From contig VXAA01007212.1 of assembly GCA_013399115.1 (NCBI GenBank), forward strand, positions 879,600-943,599: DNA of 64,000 bases, given 5' to 3'. The notes under the pieces are model-generated. The model was not told where the DNA came from and made no database searches. It saw only the letters and a list, made by a program, of their open reading frames with translations. This document shows positions 51,568 through 64,000 of this stretch, piece after piece. Positions within the stretch are counted from its first letter, which is position 1. Every line of letters begins with the position of its first letter. This stretch comes from Anseranas semipalmata. Lineage: Eukaryota > Chordata > Aves > Anseriformes > Anseranatidae. The position numbers and the translations under genes were made by a program.

Positions 51568-54077
51568 GAGCAGAGCGGCGATGACTCAGGCCCTTACGAA
51601 ACACCAGCGACCAGCCAGCCCAGGCTGCCCTTGTTCCGACTGCTCCTCGAGCAAGTTGTGGCTGGTGAGAACACAGGCTGCGCACCTTGAAAGCCTGTGG
51701 CGGTTTGTTTGTTTTTAAAGGTAATTTAGCGCTTAGGAAAGATGGTATGTCAGCTCAGGCAGCCGGCACTCCGAGTACGAGGTAATTACAGCATCCACGT
51801 TAGCTGCTCAGGCTTTTCCACCTTGCCAGCCAATTTGCCAGGGCCTTGTTTCCGTTCAAACAGCAAAACGGCAGTCCTGTGCTCAGCTGATACAGCTCCT
51901 GGTTTAGCAAACTTTTAAACAAAGCAAATTTCCCTGGATTTAATTTAAATAAATAAATAAAAAACAAGGAGTAGTAACCCAGGAGCTGCATACTCCACAT
52001 CACATTATCCTCACTTACTGGAAATGTATTTTGGTGTTTCTCTCATTTCAAAGGAGAAAGATGATACGGTTTGCATCGCTGCCTGCAGCCACATATTTCA
52101 AGTTGGGTGCCAAAATACAAAGCTCCTAAATCTAGATCTAGCTGTGCAAGCAAAGGGGCTCTATCTTAACCAGCCATTGCACAGGAATTCGCCAGAAACA
52201 AAGGGAAGGTGCAGGTGCTTGGCTTTTTCTAAAGAAAAAGAAAAAGAAATTGTCACATTATTTATACATGTGTCCAAATACAGGCACCTGAGGACAGCAG
52301 AGGAAAGAAGTTTTGACCACAAAGGCCAGCACAATTAAGATGACAGAAATGCCCGCTGAAACAGCCTACAGCTGCGCTAGAAACTCTAGGAAGAAACAGC
52401 AGAATATGGGAGTGGAAAATGGAAGAGAGGAAAGATGAGATGAACAGGGATGGATGCATTAAGTGTGTGCCTTAGAAAGGAGGCCAAGGCTTTGAAAGAG
52501 CAGAGGGAAGGGGGTGCCCCATCGCACCACCACACGGGTCAGGCCTGAGGAGCACCAAGCTGGCAAGCAGCTGGCTGCTGCCGGTCTGCAAGGCAAAACC
52601 AAAACTTAACTGCTGGCTTTGCACTGCCTGTTCCGCGTGTGAAATCACCTTGGCCCTCAAAAGCTGTAATTTGAAGAGCAGAGACGCAGCTCTCACACAG
52701 TCGAGACGCACAACTGTCTGCTCAATTCTACCGTGTGTGTGCTGTCATGAACCCCTAATTATCTGCACCACCATGTATAATTATTCAGTCTGAACATGCA
52801 GGAATTGTAAATATGGGAACGTTAGGCACACTTTTCATACATTGAATAGCATCCTGTGTTTATAGACAGGTGACTCTCAGTAAGCCTAACTAAGATCGTA
52901 CCCCAAGAGGGGCAAGCGAAATAAATAAAAGATTTAATGTACGTGTCATTTACCCCAGGACCTCATATGAAAACAGAAAACTCCTGTCCAAAATATATAA
53001 TCAACTGTTTTCTGTTTTTTTATTTTTTACTTTTAAGTAATTGGACACAGTGCTTCCATGACCTGCACTAACAACAGAAATTGAAGCTCATTATTCAAGC
53101 CTGCTGTGATCATTACAGAGAAAACACAACAACACAGTCATGAGCAGGCAGTCCTAGCACATAGTTTTTAAGGTCAGTAAAAGTTACTGTGTGATTACCT
53201 TGAAAAATGGACAGAAATATAAAGGTGGAAATGGAGAAAGGATGCAGTAGAGAGATATCACTATGCACACCTCAGCACACCTAAACAGTCTTTCATGTAG
53301 TTGAACCTCACATTTGCAAAAAGCTGGAACTACTCAAATACCAAACTCAGCATATAAAGCAGGGTTAAGGTAACCCAAGCAAGAAAAAGCTGCCTAAATC
53401 TGTAACAGCCAGATCTCATCCATTTCTTTCTGTGATTCTGGGTATCAGAAAGATTGAAGCATTAATAGCTGTCTTATTGACTCATTACCTTACAGGCTTT
53501 AAAATCTGCATAAAAATAGATTTCAAAAAATCTCGTATTCAAACCAAGCACATCTGAGGGCAGCCACATCAAACAGAGCCCCAGCTTTATCGGAGGGACG
53601 CCGCCCCAGTCACTTAGCTGACACAACGGCGCGGCTGCTCCGTGCTGAATCCCACAGGTTGGAGGGAGAGAGGACAGAGGAGAGTGCAAGCCCATACGCA
53701 AACATGCTGTTATCTATTTTTTCCACTCAGAAAAAATGGTTAGCACAGCTCTATCAAGTCTATGGAAAAGAGCTAGGAACTCATTCAGCCACCCTGTTTC
53801 AGCAAGCTCTTTATCCTGGGCCTTATCCCAAATGTGCTGAAGACCATGGGATTTCCTTAGCTGACCTCCGTGGGTTTTGGATCAGACCCACTCCGCAAGT
53901 AATCTCATTTGATATGGTTGTGTTAATTAGCTGTACTGCTGGAATAAAAAGTATTACAGAGCATGAGAAAGGCTGGCTAAATCTGACTTATAGAAAGCAG
54001 AAGCAAGGCCTGAACACAACAAAGGTAACATAAGGATTTTGCCCTTGCTGTAGTAGGGCAGTAGTGTGATCAAGGGT

Positions 54078-54168
54078 GAATCTGGAGGACTTGCTAGTGT
54101 TAGGTCACAGGTTGGACTAGGTGATCTTGAAGGTCTCTTCCAACCTAAATGATTCTGTGATTCTGTGA
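54078..54168 (+). mobile_element. CR1 LINE, very short 3'-terminal copy
   Basis: The conserved CR1 3' end is present. GGTTGGACTAGGTGATCTTG runs into AAGGTCTCTTCCAACCTAAAT and ends with two octamer-type repeats GATTCTGTGATTCTGTGA at 54151-54168. The match is close to bird CR1 consensus. Extreme 5' truncation is typical of CR1. It lies opposite to TBXAS1 transcription. The 5' boundary could be as far left as about 54040. Confidence 0.95.
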
Positions 54169-57100
54169 ATCACGTAAATAATTTTGTAAATAAGTCTACA
54201 GACTTTTTTGATCACGCCCACTATCAGTGTAATATTTTTGAGCACACACCTCCAATATATGTATATTTATTTCTAAATTATATACACATATTACTGTACT
54301 AATATATTATGCACATTATAAAACACACAAAAATAGAAATTAAGAAAGGATGAGATAAAGATGAAGTAAATGGTATTTTAATTTTGGTATATATATTATT
54401 TATTAATGATACATAAAATGTTCTCTCCCTGCACCCCAGTGAATTGTCTTGGGCACCCCTTGGTGTGCACACACCCCACTTTGGAGCCCACTACCATAGT
54501 GGACTCCAATACGTTCCTTTCTCCATTGCCAATGACATTTCAAAGCCCTGACCATGTAAACGCAGCCCCTGGCTTGTTCTGTCAGGAAGCTGGGCAGCAC
54601 AACAGATGTTTGCTCTCTGCATGTGCTGGTTGTCGCTGTATCACAGCACTGCTGGCTTCTGCTCAGTGCTTAGCTTTGTAAGGCTGTCCCCAAATTTCCA
54701 GTTACAATCAGTGAATTAAAAACAAAAAACAACAACAACAAACCCCCCTTAAAATGGTATTTATATTTTGCAAACAGAATTCAAAATTTAAGTCTTCTTA
54801 TCTTTGTTTTTACAGATTGAAAAATCACATACTTTGCTACACCTCAGTCTCTTCTTGTGTCTCCCCTCCTTTCTGTCCTACCAAAGACATCAGTCTTCAT
54901 CTTTTCTTTCTCCTGTTTCCATAGATATGAATAAGCCATCCACCCTTCTGGCTCTCTGCAAAAAAAAATTCCCAAAATCTGATGATGAAGTTGAATTTTT
55001 TAGCTCCTTTGCATCTTACCTAACAACATCTCTTATTGGTCTCCAGAAAACAAAGCTTCAAATTAATGAGTTCGGAGGCACGAAGTCAAGAGCATGTGTT
55101 ACGGAGCTCATTCACATAGGGGAGCCAACATCACCTAATAAGATAGAGCTTTAAGGCTTTACCAGTTTATGAAAAGGCTTACAGGATAACACAGACGCCT
55201 GCAGTCGCAGGGGATTGGGCTCAGAGCCTCACGAGCCCCTTTTCCAGACTCACCCTGTCACACTTTCTCCTCCCCACCTTTCTCCTGCTTACTACTGTTT
55301 ATCGCTGGGCTGTCCTATAAGCAGCGGAAAGTAGAAAATGTGCCTTCATTTAGTTTTTGACAGGCCTACTCACTCCTGTATTTCACAAGCTATAAAAAAG
55401 CCACGTTAAATTTAGAGCCCCACACCTATTATTGTTTCCAGCCAAAGGCAGGGCCTCCACACTTGTCTTCATGCTGACTGCTTTCCATGTAAGCCATCCC
55501 CTTATTAACATCGATTGCAAATCAAACCATAGAGGTGAAATGCATCACTGTGCACAGAGTCAGCAGGTATCCTACTTCAGCCCATCAAAACAGGGCTTAC
55601 GCTGAACTCTAAGTAGTGCTTAGGTCTTATATTAAGCCTTTGTAGAAGGCAAACTGCACTTTTTCTGAGTTACATTTCATGCAAACCATAGCACTAGGAA
55701 AATAGACTTCAGCACTTAGGCACTGTGCAAATAGGTATTACAAGAAAAAGGAAAAAAAACCTTCTACAGATAGGCTAAGGGGCACTATATTAGGAAACAC
55801 TTGAATTTTTTCTTCAGTGCCATTTTATTCTAAGAAATTGATCGCTTTTCTGAGCAAATTATAAGTGATGTGATTTGATAACCTGTAATAAACACATTAT
55901 GTTCTCAAAAATGGACCTTATCAAGCAGGAAATACCTTTTAAGCTTCTCAAACTATATGAGCTTCCAAATGCACGTCTTTGTTACTGACATGCCAAAAGG
56001 AAAATAATCTTAGGAAAGACCCAGAAAGCCCCACTACAACCAGAAGCCAGTGTTCAGGCATGATCTTCCTTAATAGGATTTTATATCAACATAGTTCCAC
56101 TGACTTCTATGGGGAAAGAAATAACCTAATTTGTGATTATGGGAAAACAAAAGCATAACTGCTCCTTGAGCAATTCTACAACCCTTGTACTATCTAACTT
56201 GCTGTCCTGCCCAGCAAGGAGGGGAGGCACCACGGGGCTCTTAAAAATGTCGCATCCAAAAGACCGAACCCACAGAGTTTCTCTTGTTCTCCTTCGCAAA
56301 GCTATCACTGTAGTACAAGATCTGAAGCGTTGCAGGACTACCAGAACACCACGTCAGCCACACACCCTACGCTAGCAGAGCCACCGCTTCACCTCAAATT
56401 AAACTCCTCCTCCTCCATCAAAGTTTGAACTCACACTAGCGGGGTGGCACATCGCTGCAGAGCTTCGCATTCGTGCCGGGCTTCTGGTCGGTGAAGGCAA
56501 CGTCTGCCCCTGCTCCAGGTGCTGGGGATTCCACCACCTCGATCCCCCACTGCCCCTTCCAGACACAGGCTGTGCTGCCCCAGAGCACCCAGGCAGGCTC
56601 TCTTCTTCGAAGGCAAGCTGCCCACAGTGGTGCTCCAGAGGACACACGAGCAGGCAGCTTCATCGGGGCTGCTAAAACTCTGCCCTAGTTACTGATTACA
56701 GAATTGCTAGCCCTCAGTTAATTAATCATGCTGTCTGCAACCAAGAGATTCTCACTGATCTTGAAATAAGGGTTACCTGCACGTAAACTAGAAGAACTGA
56801 GCAGAATACAGGAGGAGGATGTTAAGCATTTAAGTTCAGCAGATCTTGTCCTTCACATAAAGCTTCCACTGATTTAATTCATTGCAGACAACCTAGTGCA
56901 GACACCTTTACACCAGTTAAAAATTAATGTATACCAAATTTGGCTTTTTCTAAAGGGACAGGCAGAAAAAAAAATTGCAAGAGAATGTCTCAAAATTACC
57001 AACAAAAACTTGCAACAATTTTATTAACTCCATATAAAGAACATCAAACTTTGAGACAAACCTGTGCAGATGTGTGTGTGTACCCGCAGGAAGTTTCCAT

Positions 57101-58944
57101 GAACTATTTCACCTGTTTATATGATCCACTATTTCTGTGCCAAAAAAGAAAGAACAAATCACAGAAAATGTTAATGTCCAAATGTTGATGTCAAACGTTT
57201 GCTGATGTCCAAGCATGACTGCACGCACAGAAATTCAGAAATCGCTTCCCATTGCCACCTCCCTCAAACACACAGAGGCAGGAGGACTGTTCCTTTCCCA
57301 AAAGCACAAGACAGCATCGAGAGCCCAGTGCTGCACTTGCCCTGTAAGTGTACATCGAGAGGGAGCGTGATCCATCGGCAAGAATGTGGGCGTACACGGG
57401 ACTGAGTTGTGGCTGGGGTGAGCACTTGCCCTGATCAATTAGTAAAAAAAGACACAAAGAGGCCTGACCTCCGAAAATGCCCCAGCCTCCCTTCTGTGCT
57501 TTTTGCAGCATCTCCCATAAGCGTGCCTTCACTATTTCCTCCCGCTCCATTTGTACGTAGCCTTCATCTCCTCGCAGTACTGTGCAAGCCCGTCAGATCA
57601 ATAAAACCTTTATAAAGCTCACAGGTGCTGTTGTACGTTACTGTTCATGTAGTAAATACGGCAGTAAGCCAGGAAAGCCAAATGGCTATATATGCTTTTA
57701 ACAGGTTTAGGAAGACTGGAAGGGTGTGGAAAAGGGGAAGGAGGGAGGGATATAAGTGTAACAATACAGAATCATTTTTATGGATATTTTTGTTGGAAAA
57801 AGAAAAAACAAACAAACAAAAAAAACCACTGATGTGGATACACAACAGAGCAAATGAAAACAAAGCAGGTTTCCAGATTTTTTCAGCATGTGATGGGCTA
57901 GGTGAGAGTTGACACTATGCACACAATGAAAGAAATGCACAAAAGGAGCTCCCACAGCTGGATGAGGGCAAAAACTAAACTCAGTTGTAGCAAAAATATG
58001 TTAAATCAATATAAGCATAGACAGCAGGAGCAAATCTTTATTTGGAAATGGTTTAAAACATACCCCTTATTTCCCCCAAGAACACACGCAGTTTCTGAAT
58101 GGTCTCTCAGTGGTGTAAGGCATGGCTGGATGCGTGCCAGAAGATCCCACAAAGGGGCAGCTGAAGCAGGATTGGTGCTGAGCAGGCAGTTGCACCACAG
58201 TACCGAGGAACTGACGCTGCTGGGGACAGAGCTGCGAGAGCCAGCAAGGCCACGGGCACAGCGCAAAGGGCACCACGGAGGGTCAGCAGGTCCCTGGTGG
58301 CTCCTCTGGGCACTTGCAAGAGCGGGGAAACACAAAGTACACCAGCAAACCTCGGCCTCAGCCTGCCCGCTTTTCCCATCGCGGTTCCAGATCACCTCTT
58401 ATGGGTACGTGCTCCAGCCAGCAAGGAGCTAGAGGGCAAATAACAGTGTTAATCACTCAGCACGGGGCCTCATGGTAAAACAAGCTACACGGAACAGCAG
58501 CAGATAGGCAGACAATGAAACTTGAGAAGAACCTACATTTTCTTTAAGAGTACAGCAGCCATCCAACACTGCAGACTGTCTTTTAAAAAGGGCCCAGGCT
58601 GGGCATGAAGTCAAGATAAAAGCTGCACGTTCTCCTTTGCAGCCCAAGTCATTTACATAGGCGACCACACAACAGCTCACGATGCAGGGCAGGAAAGGCA
58701 CAAACAAGCCAAGTCAGCTTTCAGACAGTGACAAAGCATTTGTTGCTACCACAACTTTCTCCTTGTTCTGTAATCACTGTTTGCAGAACAATTGAACTAA
58801 GGTTCCCGGAATTTATTACAGATGCTTTGCTTTGTTATCAATACATAGGAAACACTGCAGCTACACTGTGGAGAAGAGATAGTTTCACAGTACTCATTTT
58901 TCACAAAAGCATGATATAATGCATAAGAGCTAGCACTATGCCAA

Positions 58945-59055
58945 GAAAGCCTGGAATTTTAGGTCCACTCCTAGATCTGACATGGACTGGTGCACCAGTG
59001 GCAAATCATTTCTCTGTGCTCAAGCTCTCACACCTTTAGATGGGAAAAACAACGC
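58945..59055 (+). mobile_element. MIR-like SINE fragment (plus strand)
   Basis: The order AGGTCCACTCCTAGATCTGACATG, CAGTGGCAAATCATTTCTCTGTGCTC, ACACCTTTAGATGGGAAAAA parallels the MIR segment TTCAAATCCCAGCTCTGCCAC, GGGCAAGTYACTTAACCTCTCTGTGCCTC, TCATCTGTAAAATGGGGA. It is diverged but collinear over about 110 bp. Confidence 0.7.
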
Positions 59056-60032
59056 TCTTGAAAGAATTCCAGGTTTGTTTATTGAATAGTTGAGGGCTTA
59101 AAACAAACGCTGCTGGAGAAACAGTATAAAACATACACCTCCGTGCTGAAGTAGTGCTAGAGTAACTCCTCTGCACAGGAGAGCCACCTCTCTTCTTTCT
59201 CAATGACCACACCTTCAAATCTAAACATTGATCAATAATTGTCTTAGTTTTAAGGATGAATAACTTGGAACTGTAGATGAAACTGGTCAAGCCTCTTCTA
59301 CAGTTCCTCTATGGATATTCGTCTTAAGCACTTGGTATTTGTCACAAGTATCCATTTATCAAGCACTATTTAAATGTAGTCTTCTGGTAGGACAAGACAG
59401 ACTGCAAACCAGAATCAAATCTAGGCAAAGCCTATGCAAAATTTAACCTAGATAGAATAATGTACTTGGATTTAGATGTACTAAAAGGTGATTTGTTTCT
59501 GATAGTGGGGTTTTCTTGGAAGGGGAGAAAGGGTAGGGGATTAATAACAGTATTTATAAATATACAGGGTTGCCAGTTTCTATAGCCAAACTCAGAACAA
59601 TACTGCAATCAACAAGTCCAGATGAAGCACATCTGAGCTAATGGAAGCAACGCAATGCATTAACATCCCAGCTGTTAAAAGCAAAGGCTTGGTGGGGGTG
59701 GATTAGCTTGGCTGGCAACATAAAAGTACAATGGGAATCTGACTTACTTTTTGGGAAACAGAAATTTCTTCAATGCACTTCTCCTAATTTATCAGTGCTT
59801 GCTAGCAAGTGGAATCCCTGTCCACTCCACCAGTTCCCTTCCAAGTCGTGTTTCTAGGAAGGCTTCACTGCTGAATGTGCAGGGTACAGATGGATTGCTT
59901 CTATGTTTATTCTTTTATTAGGAATTTGTTTCAGTGAGCACCTCTATCATAACACAGTCTGATTTATGCATACCTTACTGCAGGGAAGACAAATGAACTA
60001 AACTTTCCACAGAACAAGGTGACCTCATGCTT

Positions 60033-60050
60033 TAAAAAAAATTTTTTTTA
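60033..60050. repeat. A8T8 palindrome
   Basis: TAAAAAAAATTTTTTTTA is a perfect 18-bp palindrome, a rigid A-tract junction that could exclude nucleosomes. It is otherwise simple sequence. Confidence 0.9.
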
Positions 60051-61560
60051 GGGATTTTTGTAATGGACAAGACTTTGCCCTCAACAGCAAGCTGCAACCC
60101 AGAACCTATGTCAGTCCAAGTGACTCAGTACATTACAATCTAGTGACAAATTCTTACTTCAAAGCTCTTCATTTCAAGAACCACCTTTACGGTTTACATA
60201 TTTCTTGGGGGCAAGCCAGTCACTTCCTTTGGGGCACTGGCAATCTTCATTCCAGCAGGACCAAGGTGGTGATTAGAGGTGGGACAAAAAGAGAATTCAA
60301 AGACTTTTCATTTACCCTTATGGGAGCATCAAGCAGAAGATTCTGAACTTTTTTTTTGCAGCAATTGAACTTCAGAGGAGAATAGATGAGGGAGACGAAG
60401 CTGTACAGGGCTGGTGGATCTAAGTTTTTGGGGAAAAGTGGGACGGCTCCAGAGCTACTTTAGAGAAAAGAGCCTTGTAGCTTGTTGGTTTGCAGTTGAA
60501 GACTGCAACGGAAAATCTAGATCAGCTCCTCTAACTGAGGGAGTGAATTCTTCCCAACACCCCCCAGCACTACGTGCAGAGATAAAGGTTTGCCCCTTGA
60601 TGCTTAGCAGAAGTCCGACTTTTGAGTCAAAACATTACTGTGTCATCTGGCTGTCTGGGCCACACCGCACATGTGGCGTCTGCCTGATCTTCTCAGACTG
60701 AAGAAGTGCTGGAGATAAAGTATGTGCAAATAAAAATAGTTTAAGGAAGAATGCTGATGATAACGCCCAGTGGTACCTTGTGGCTTCATGCTTCTAAATG
60801 TTCTTAAAAAGCTGCTGAAGCCTCAGGGGGAAATCGGCAGCACTTTCTGATTACAAAAATAACTGACACTCCAAATTTCTTCCTCCTTAAAGCTATTAGG
60901 GGAGGTATAAACAGGATGCACACATCCAAGAGGCTTTTTGATCGGCATCAGACCCTGATCTCAAGGACAGCAATAGCCCTCATGCTCCCCTTCGTAGCCC
61001 AGGGACTTGAAGAATAGGGCCAAAATGGAAAAAACAACCACCATGGTTATCTGTAACCAAGATGACCATACGGTCTGAGGGCTCAGATTTCAGATGGGAA
61101 AATGAGAAGTAGACAACCCACAAAACCCTCAAGCAGTCAAATTTCTATTTTAAAGAATGGAGGAGAATGCAGGCTGCGTGGAGACACCTGAAAACTGAGA
61201 AGAGGTGCAGCCAGACCCACCTTTCAAGAAAAGCAAGAGTTGTATTGCATCACATGCAAAATAATGCCTTGCCTGTATAGCCTCCAACACTGAAGCAATA
61301 GAAAGGGAAAAAAAATAAAACATCCAGCTGCCCCAGTGGAGAAAATTATTGAATTATTCTTTTTAAAGTTTCCCAACTACAGAAGAGCTCAGGTAGGTCA
61401 ACAGCAATAAAAAATAAATATGAGAGAGAGAGTCATATGAACTCCTGTGATGATGCTCTTTTCTAAAAATAACCACGGGCACTTATTTTGCCCCCGAACC
61501 CAACGAGCTGAATAAGATTGCGTTACAGCTGCACAGTCACATTGGAAGATAATAAGGGAT

Positions 61561-61625
61561 GTGAGCCAGATTCTCACCTCACGTAAATCAGTGCAGCACC
61601 ACTGGAGTCACTGCAGTTATTTTGA
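61561..61625. repeat. Probable ancient amniote interspersed repeat
   Basis: GAGCCAGATTCTCACCTCACG, GTAAATCAGTGCAGCACCAC and TGGAGTCACTGCAGTTATTT match the theme CAGATTCTCACTTACACxxGTGTAAATCAGGAGTAACTCCACTGAAGTCA that I recall from sauropsid genomes. The element is related in style to the one at 32255-32350 and to the foldback at 3 kb. The assignment rests on memory. Confidence 0.5.
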
Positions 61626-64000
61626 ACAGCCCCAGCGGAGGATCCAGTCGCACATTTTGGTGATATACACAGCTCACAAGCAGTGCGACTAGCTTTATTA
61701 GAATTTGTGTTTTTCCAATTGCAAGTGCCTCACATGCTTGATTATTCAAATTTTATAATTTTTATTTATTTAATCTCAAGGAGCCCTGAAGACCAACTAC
61801 ATATTTTAAAGGAAAAGCAGTCAGAAGTAAAGCAATGGGTATTTAAAGTTGGGTTTTGTTTGCTTTTTCTTCTTGCTTGTCCTATTTAATGGGTCAGGAG
61901 AGCAAGCAGGTTAAGAAGAGGGTCACAAAGAGGCCCACCGAAACTGTCCTCTCTCTTTCTTCCCAGCTAGATCAGAGGGTATACTGGTTTGTTTATTTTT
62001 TCCTGTTGTAACATAGGTCAAAGTATTAAAAAGACTGAGAAACACTGACCTCTTGCTTACAATCTTCGGGCTCGCACATATGACAAGACTGGGCAGAAAA
62101 GGTTAAGTTCAAAGCAGCTTAGACCTCTAGGGACACTTTGAACTACTTTAGCATAATCTAAATTCATAAGGACCCCTTTAATGTCTAAGTAAACTAACAA
62201 ATGCTTCTGGAACAGTGTAGCATCCCCTAAGGAAAAAGAGCTGCGCGGTAATAATCACTGAATTACCCAAATAGTCAAAAAAAAGAAAAAAAATAGTCTG
62301 ATAAAAAAATCCTATTAGAGTTGCTCCCTTCCTTTGGTAAAGGTAATTGCATTTTTTTTTCCCCTTTCTAAAAACAGCAGCCACCATCTTCCTCCCAAAG
62401 AGAGCCAGTCTTCAAAGAAAAGTGCCATTCCTGATAATTGGTGACAGCCCACCGCAAGGAAGTTAACTGTTTATGGCCAGACTGGGTTCCTGCTGCAGGA
62501 TGGGGATGATGCTGCCCTGGTCCAGCCAGCAGAGAACTAGAAAGAATTAAAACTCCTCCAGCAGAGTGCACAACCAACATGCTGCATCCTGGCTTTGGAC
62601 AAAAATAAACTTGAAAACGAGTTGGACAAACACCTCCTTTGAAAGATGAGCTCCTCCAGAGCTTCAGTGCTGCGTGCTTTGCGCTTACACGTGCATTTCT
62701 AGAAGCAACATGGGAACGCCCTTGTACCTCCAGAAGAGAAACAACAGAAGATTTCTAAGACCAAATGACCCGTGACATGCTGCAATCACAAATGATGCTT
62801 CACCCTCAAAACAAACTCCTATGTTGTCAGTAGTTCCTCATAGTTGCTAGAAATAAATAGAGCAACTTCCCACTTACTTGAAATTGCATTTCTTGAAAAA
62901 GAGATTACTTTGGATAAGGAAGTGAAATTAGAGTATCTTATGCTACCACAGGAACATTATTCTACATCCTTAATTCTGTGTCATTTCAAAATGGATCTAC
63001 TGACCTGCCAAAGTGTGGTCAGAAAGGAAAATTTGCCCTCTTATTATATACAAACAGAAAGCAGAGAGAGGCTTGTTTTTTTTCCTTTTACTTCTACAGC
63101 AGTGTTAATTCATTTAGGACAAGGCCAAGAAGTCATACATCACAGGCTGTTTCTGGGAGATGTGTGTGACATTCTCTTGCTGCCTCTCTCTTGCTTAATC
63201 CGGTATTTACCGAAATTGGATGGATGTCAGTACAGTAGGCAGAGCCTTCGTCCAGGACACTGGCCAAGAGCTATTAGCTGGTGATGAATACAGCAGTAGC
63301 AGCACTCCTCTGCTTCAGACTGGAGGATCTTCAGGGCAGGAAGGTCTCTGCTTTGTGCCTCTCGCGATCAGACGCGGGCAGAGAGGATCCTGCTTACTTC
63401 CAGGAGGGGGTGAAGACCGGTCTGTGAGCTAGTCCTGCGAGCAGGGGCTCTTACCCTGACAGGGGATCTTGAAGAGGAGGAAAATGCTACAGACAGCCTG
63501 TGACTAGATCATTATGAAGTGGTGATGAGGGGATGAAAGCCCCACACCGACCCCCTATGTGGTGGAGCCCAATAATAGTGCAGGAGGAGCACATTACGGA
63601 ACAGAGCCTTAAGGTGTGAGTGAAACAGAGACACAGCAGTTTTGCTACTCTTTTCCCCCAAGGTAACATCAAGGCTTCCACTCCTTCAGTGAAGGCGAAA
63701 GCAAAAGGAGTTGGCAGTAATGGCCAGGATCAGGTTCCCATTTAAAGTGGTGTCTAGAGAAGTATGAGCGTTCAACATCAACAACCATAGCAGCTGTGGA
63801 ACTAATGGCAACACTTTGTCGCACATTTCATCAAGTACAGCAAAGATGCTGTATTCATATGCCATTAGTAAAAGGCAAAAGGAGAAGTCAACAATTAGGA
63901 CTCAAAGAACTTGATAGCTGTTTTCTTTATTACTATTTTTGCTGGAGATAGGCTTCTGATAAACTCAAGGCATGGCTTGTAACTCAAGAAATGATCTGAA

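Larger units (their letters stand above)
34725..64000 (-). other. TBXAS1: TBXAS1 intron and/or 5' flank upstream of the hinge exon
   Basis: The stretch starts with the acceptor of the 94-bp exon. By family knowledge a short exon encoding the N-terminal signal-anchor, ending in two bases of a split codon (TG in mammals), must lie somewhere to the right. I checked the candidate donors with TG immediately before GT on the minus strand and none closed a hydrophobic frame starting with Met. The exon may therefore be outside the window, end in a different codon, or have been missed. Apart from the listed repeats, I see no gene in 34.8-38.5, 38.9-49.4, 50.3-54.0, 54.2-58.9 or 59.1-64.0 kb. No CpG island or promoter is obvious. 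Confidence 0.6.

Noticed and set aside
57902..58432. 176-codon open frame
   Set aside because: Overlapping frames of similar length lie on the opposite strand (58006-58395 and others), typical of GC-richer random sequence. No motifs were seen.
1..64000. CRISPR arrays, prophage, tRNA/rRNA genes, operons, complete endogenous viruses or LTR pairs
   Set aside because: No regularly spaced repeats, no clover-leaf or rRNA-like segments, no gag/pol or LTR structure were recognised. The DNA has vertebrate intron character.

Overview
The window looks like vertebrate, most probably avian, non-coding DNA. It has no bacterial-style gene packing. It carries CR1 LINE copies whose 3' ends show the sauropsid-type ATTCTRTGA octamers, plus very old CR1/L3-like and MIR-like fragments, many A/T homopolymers and simple repeats, and long unique AT-rich stretches. 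The species cannot be fixed from the sequence alone.

The only protein-coding sequence I can support is two short exons on the minus strand, 34724-34631 (94 bp) and 8358-8306 (53 bp), with consensus splice sites and compatible phases. Spliced together they encode the segment of thromboxane-A synthase (TBXAS1, CYP5A1) that follows the N-terminal membrane anchor: the proline-rich hinge and the start of the P450 catalytic domain. The gene runs right to left. The exons are about 26.3 kb apart, so nearly all of the window is TBXAS1 intron, possibly with 5' flank at the right-hand end. I found neither the preceding anchor exon (expected right of 34724) nor the following exon (expected left of 8306).

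Layout. 1-8305 is intron after the 53-bp exon and contains one ancient foldback repeat near 3.02-3.14 kb. 8359-34630 is the large intron. It holds a 5'-truncated CR1 in gene-sense orientation (12.69-13.63 kb), an ancient CR1/L3-like fragment (16.1-17.0 kb), MIR-like copies (17.24-17.40 and 24.5 kb), simple repeats, and a small GATA/NF-E2/E-box motif cluster at 9.8-9.9 kb. 34725-64000 is intron or 5' flank. It holds two more ancient CR1/L3-like fragments (38.56-38.88 and 49.4-50.3 kb), a solo CR1 3' end (54.08-54.17 kb), MIR-like copies (40.6 and 58.95 kb) and a GC-rich patch with a 19-bp tandem duplication near 51.5 kb.

I found no operons, CRISPR arrays, phage, RNA genes or novel gene system. 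The many other open frames look like chance frames. The more interesting observations are the ancestral CYP3-clan exon structure, the intronic candidate blood-lineage regulatory cluster, the foldback/palindromic elements and the layered history of CR1-clade insertions.
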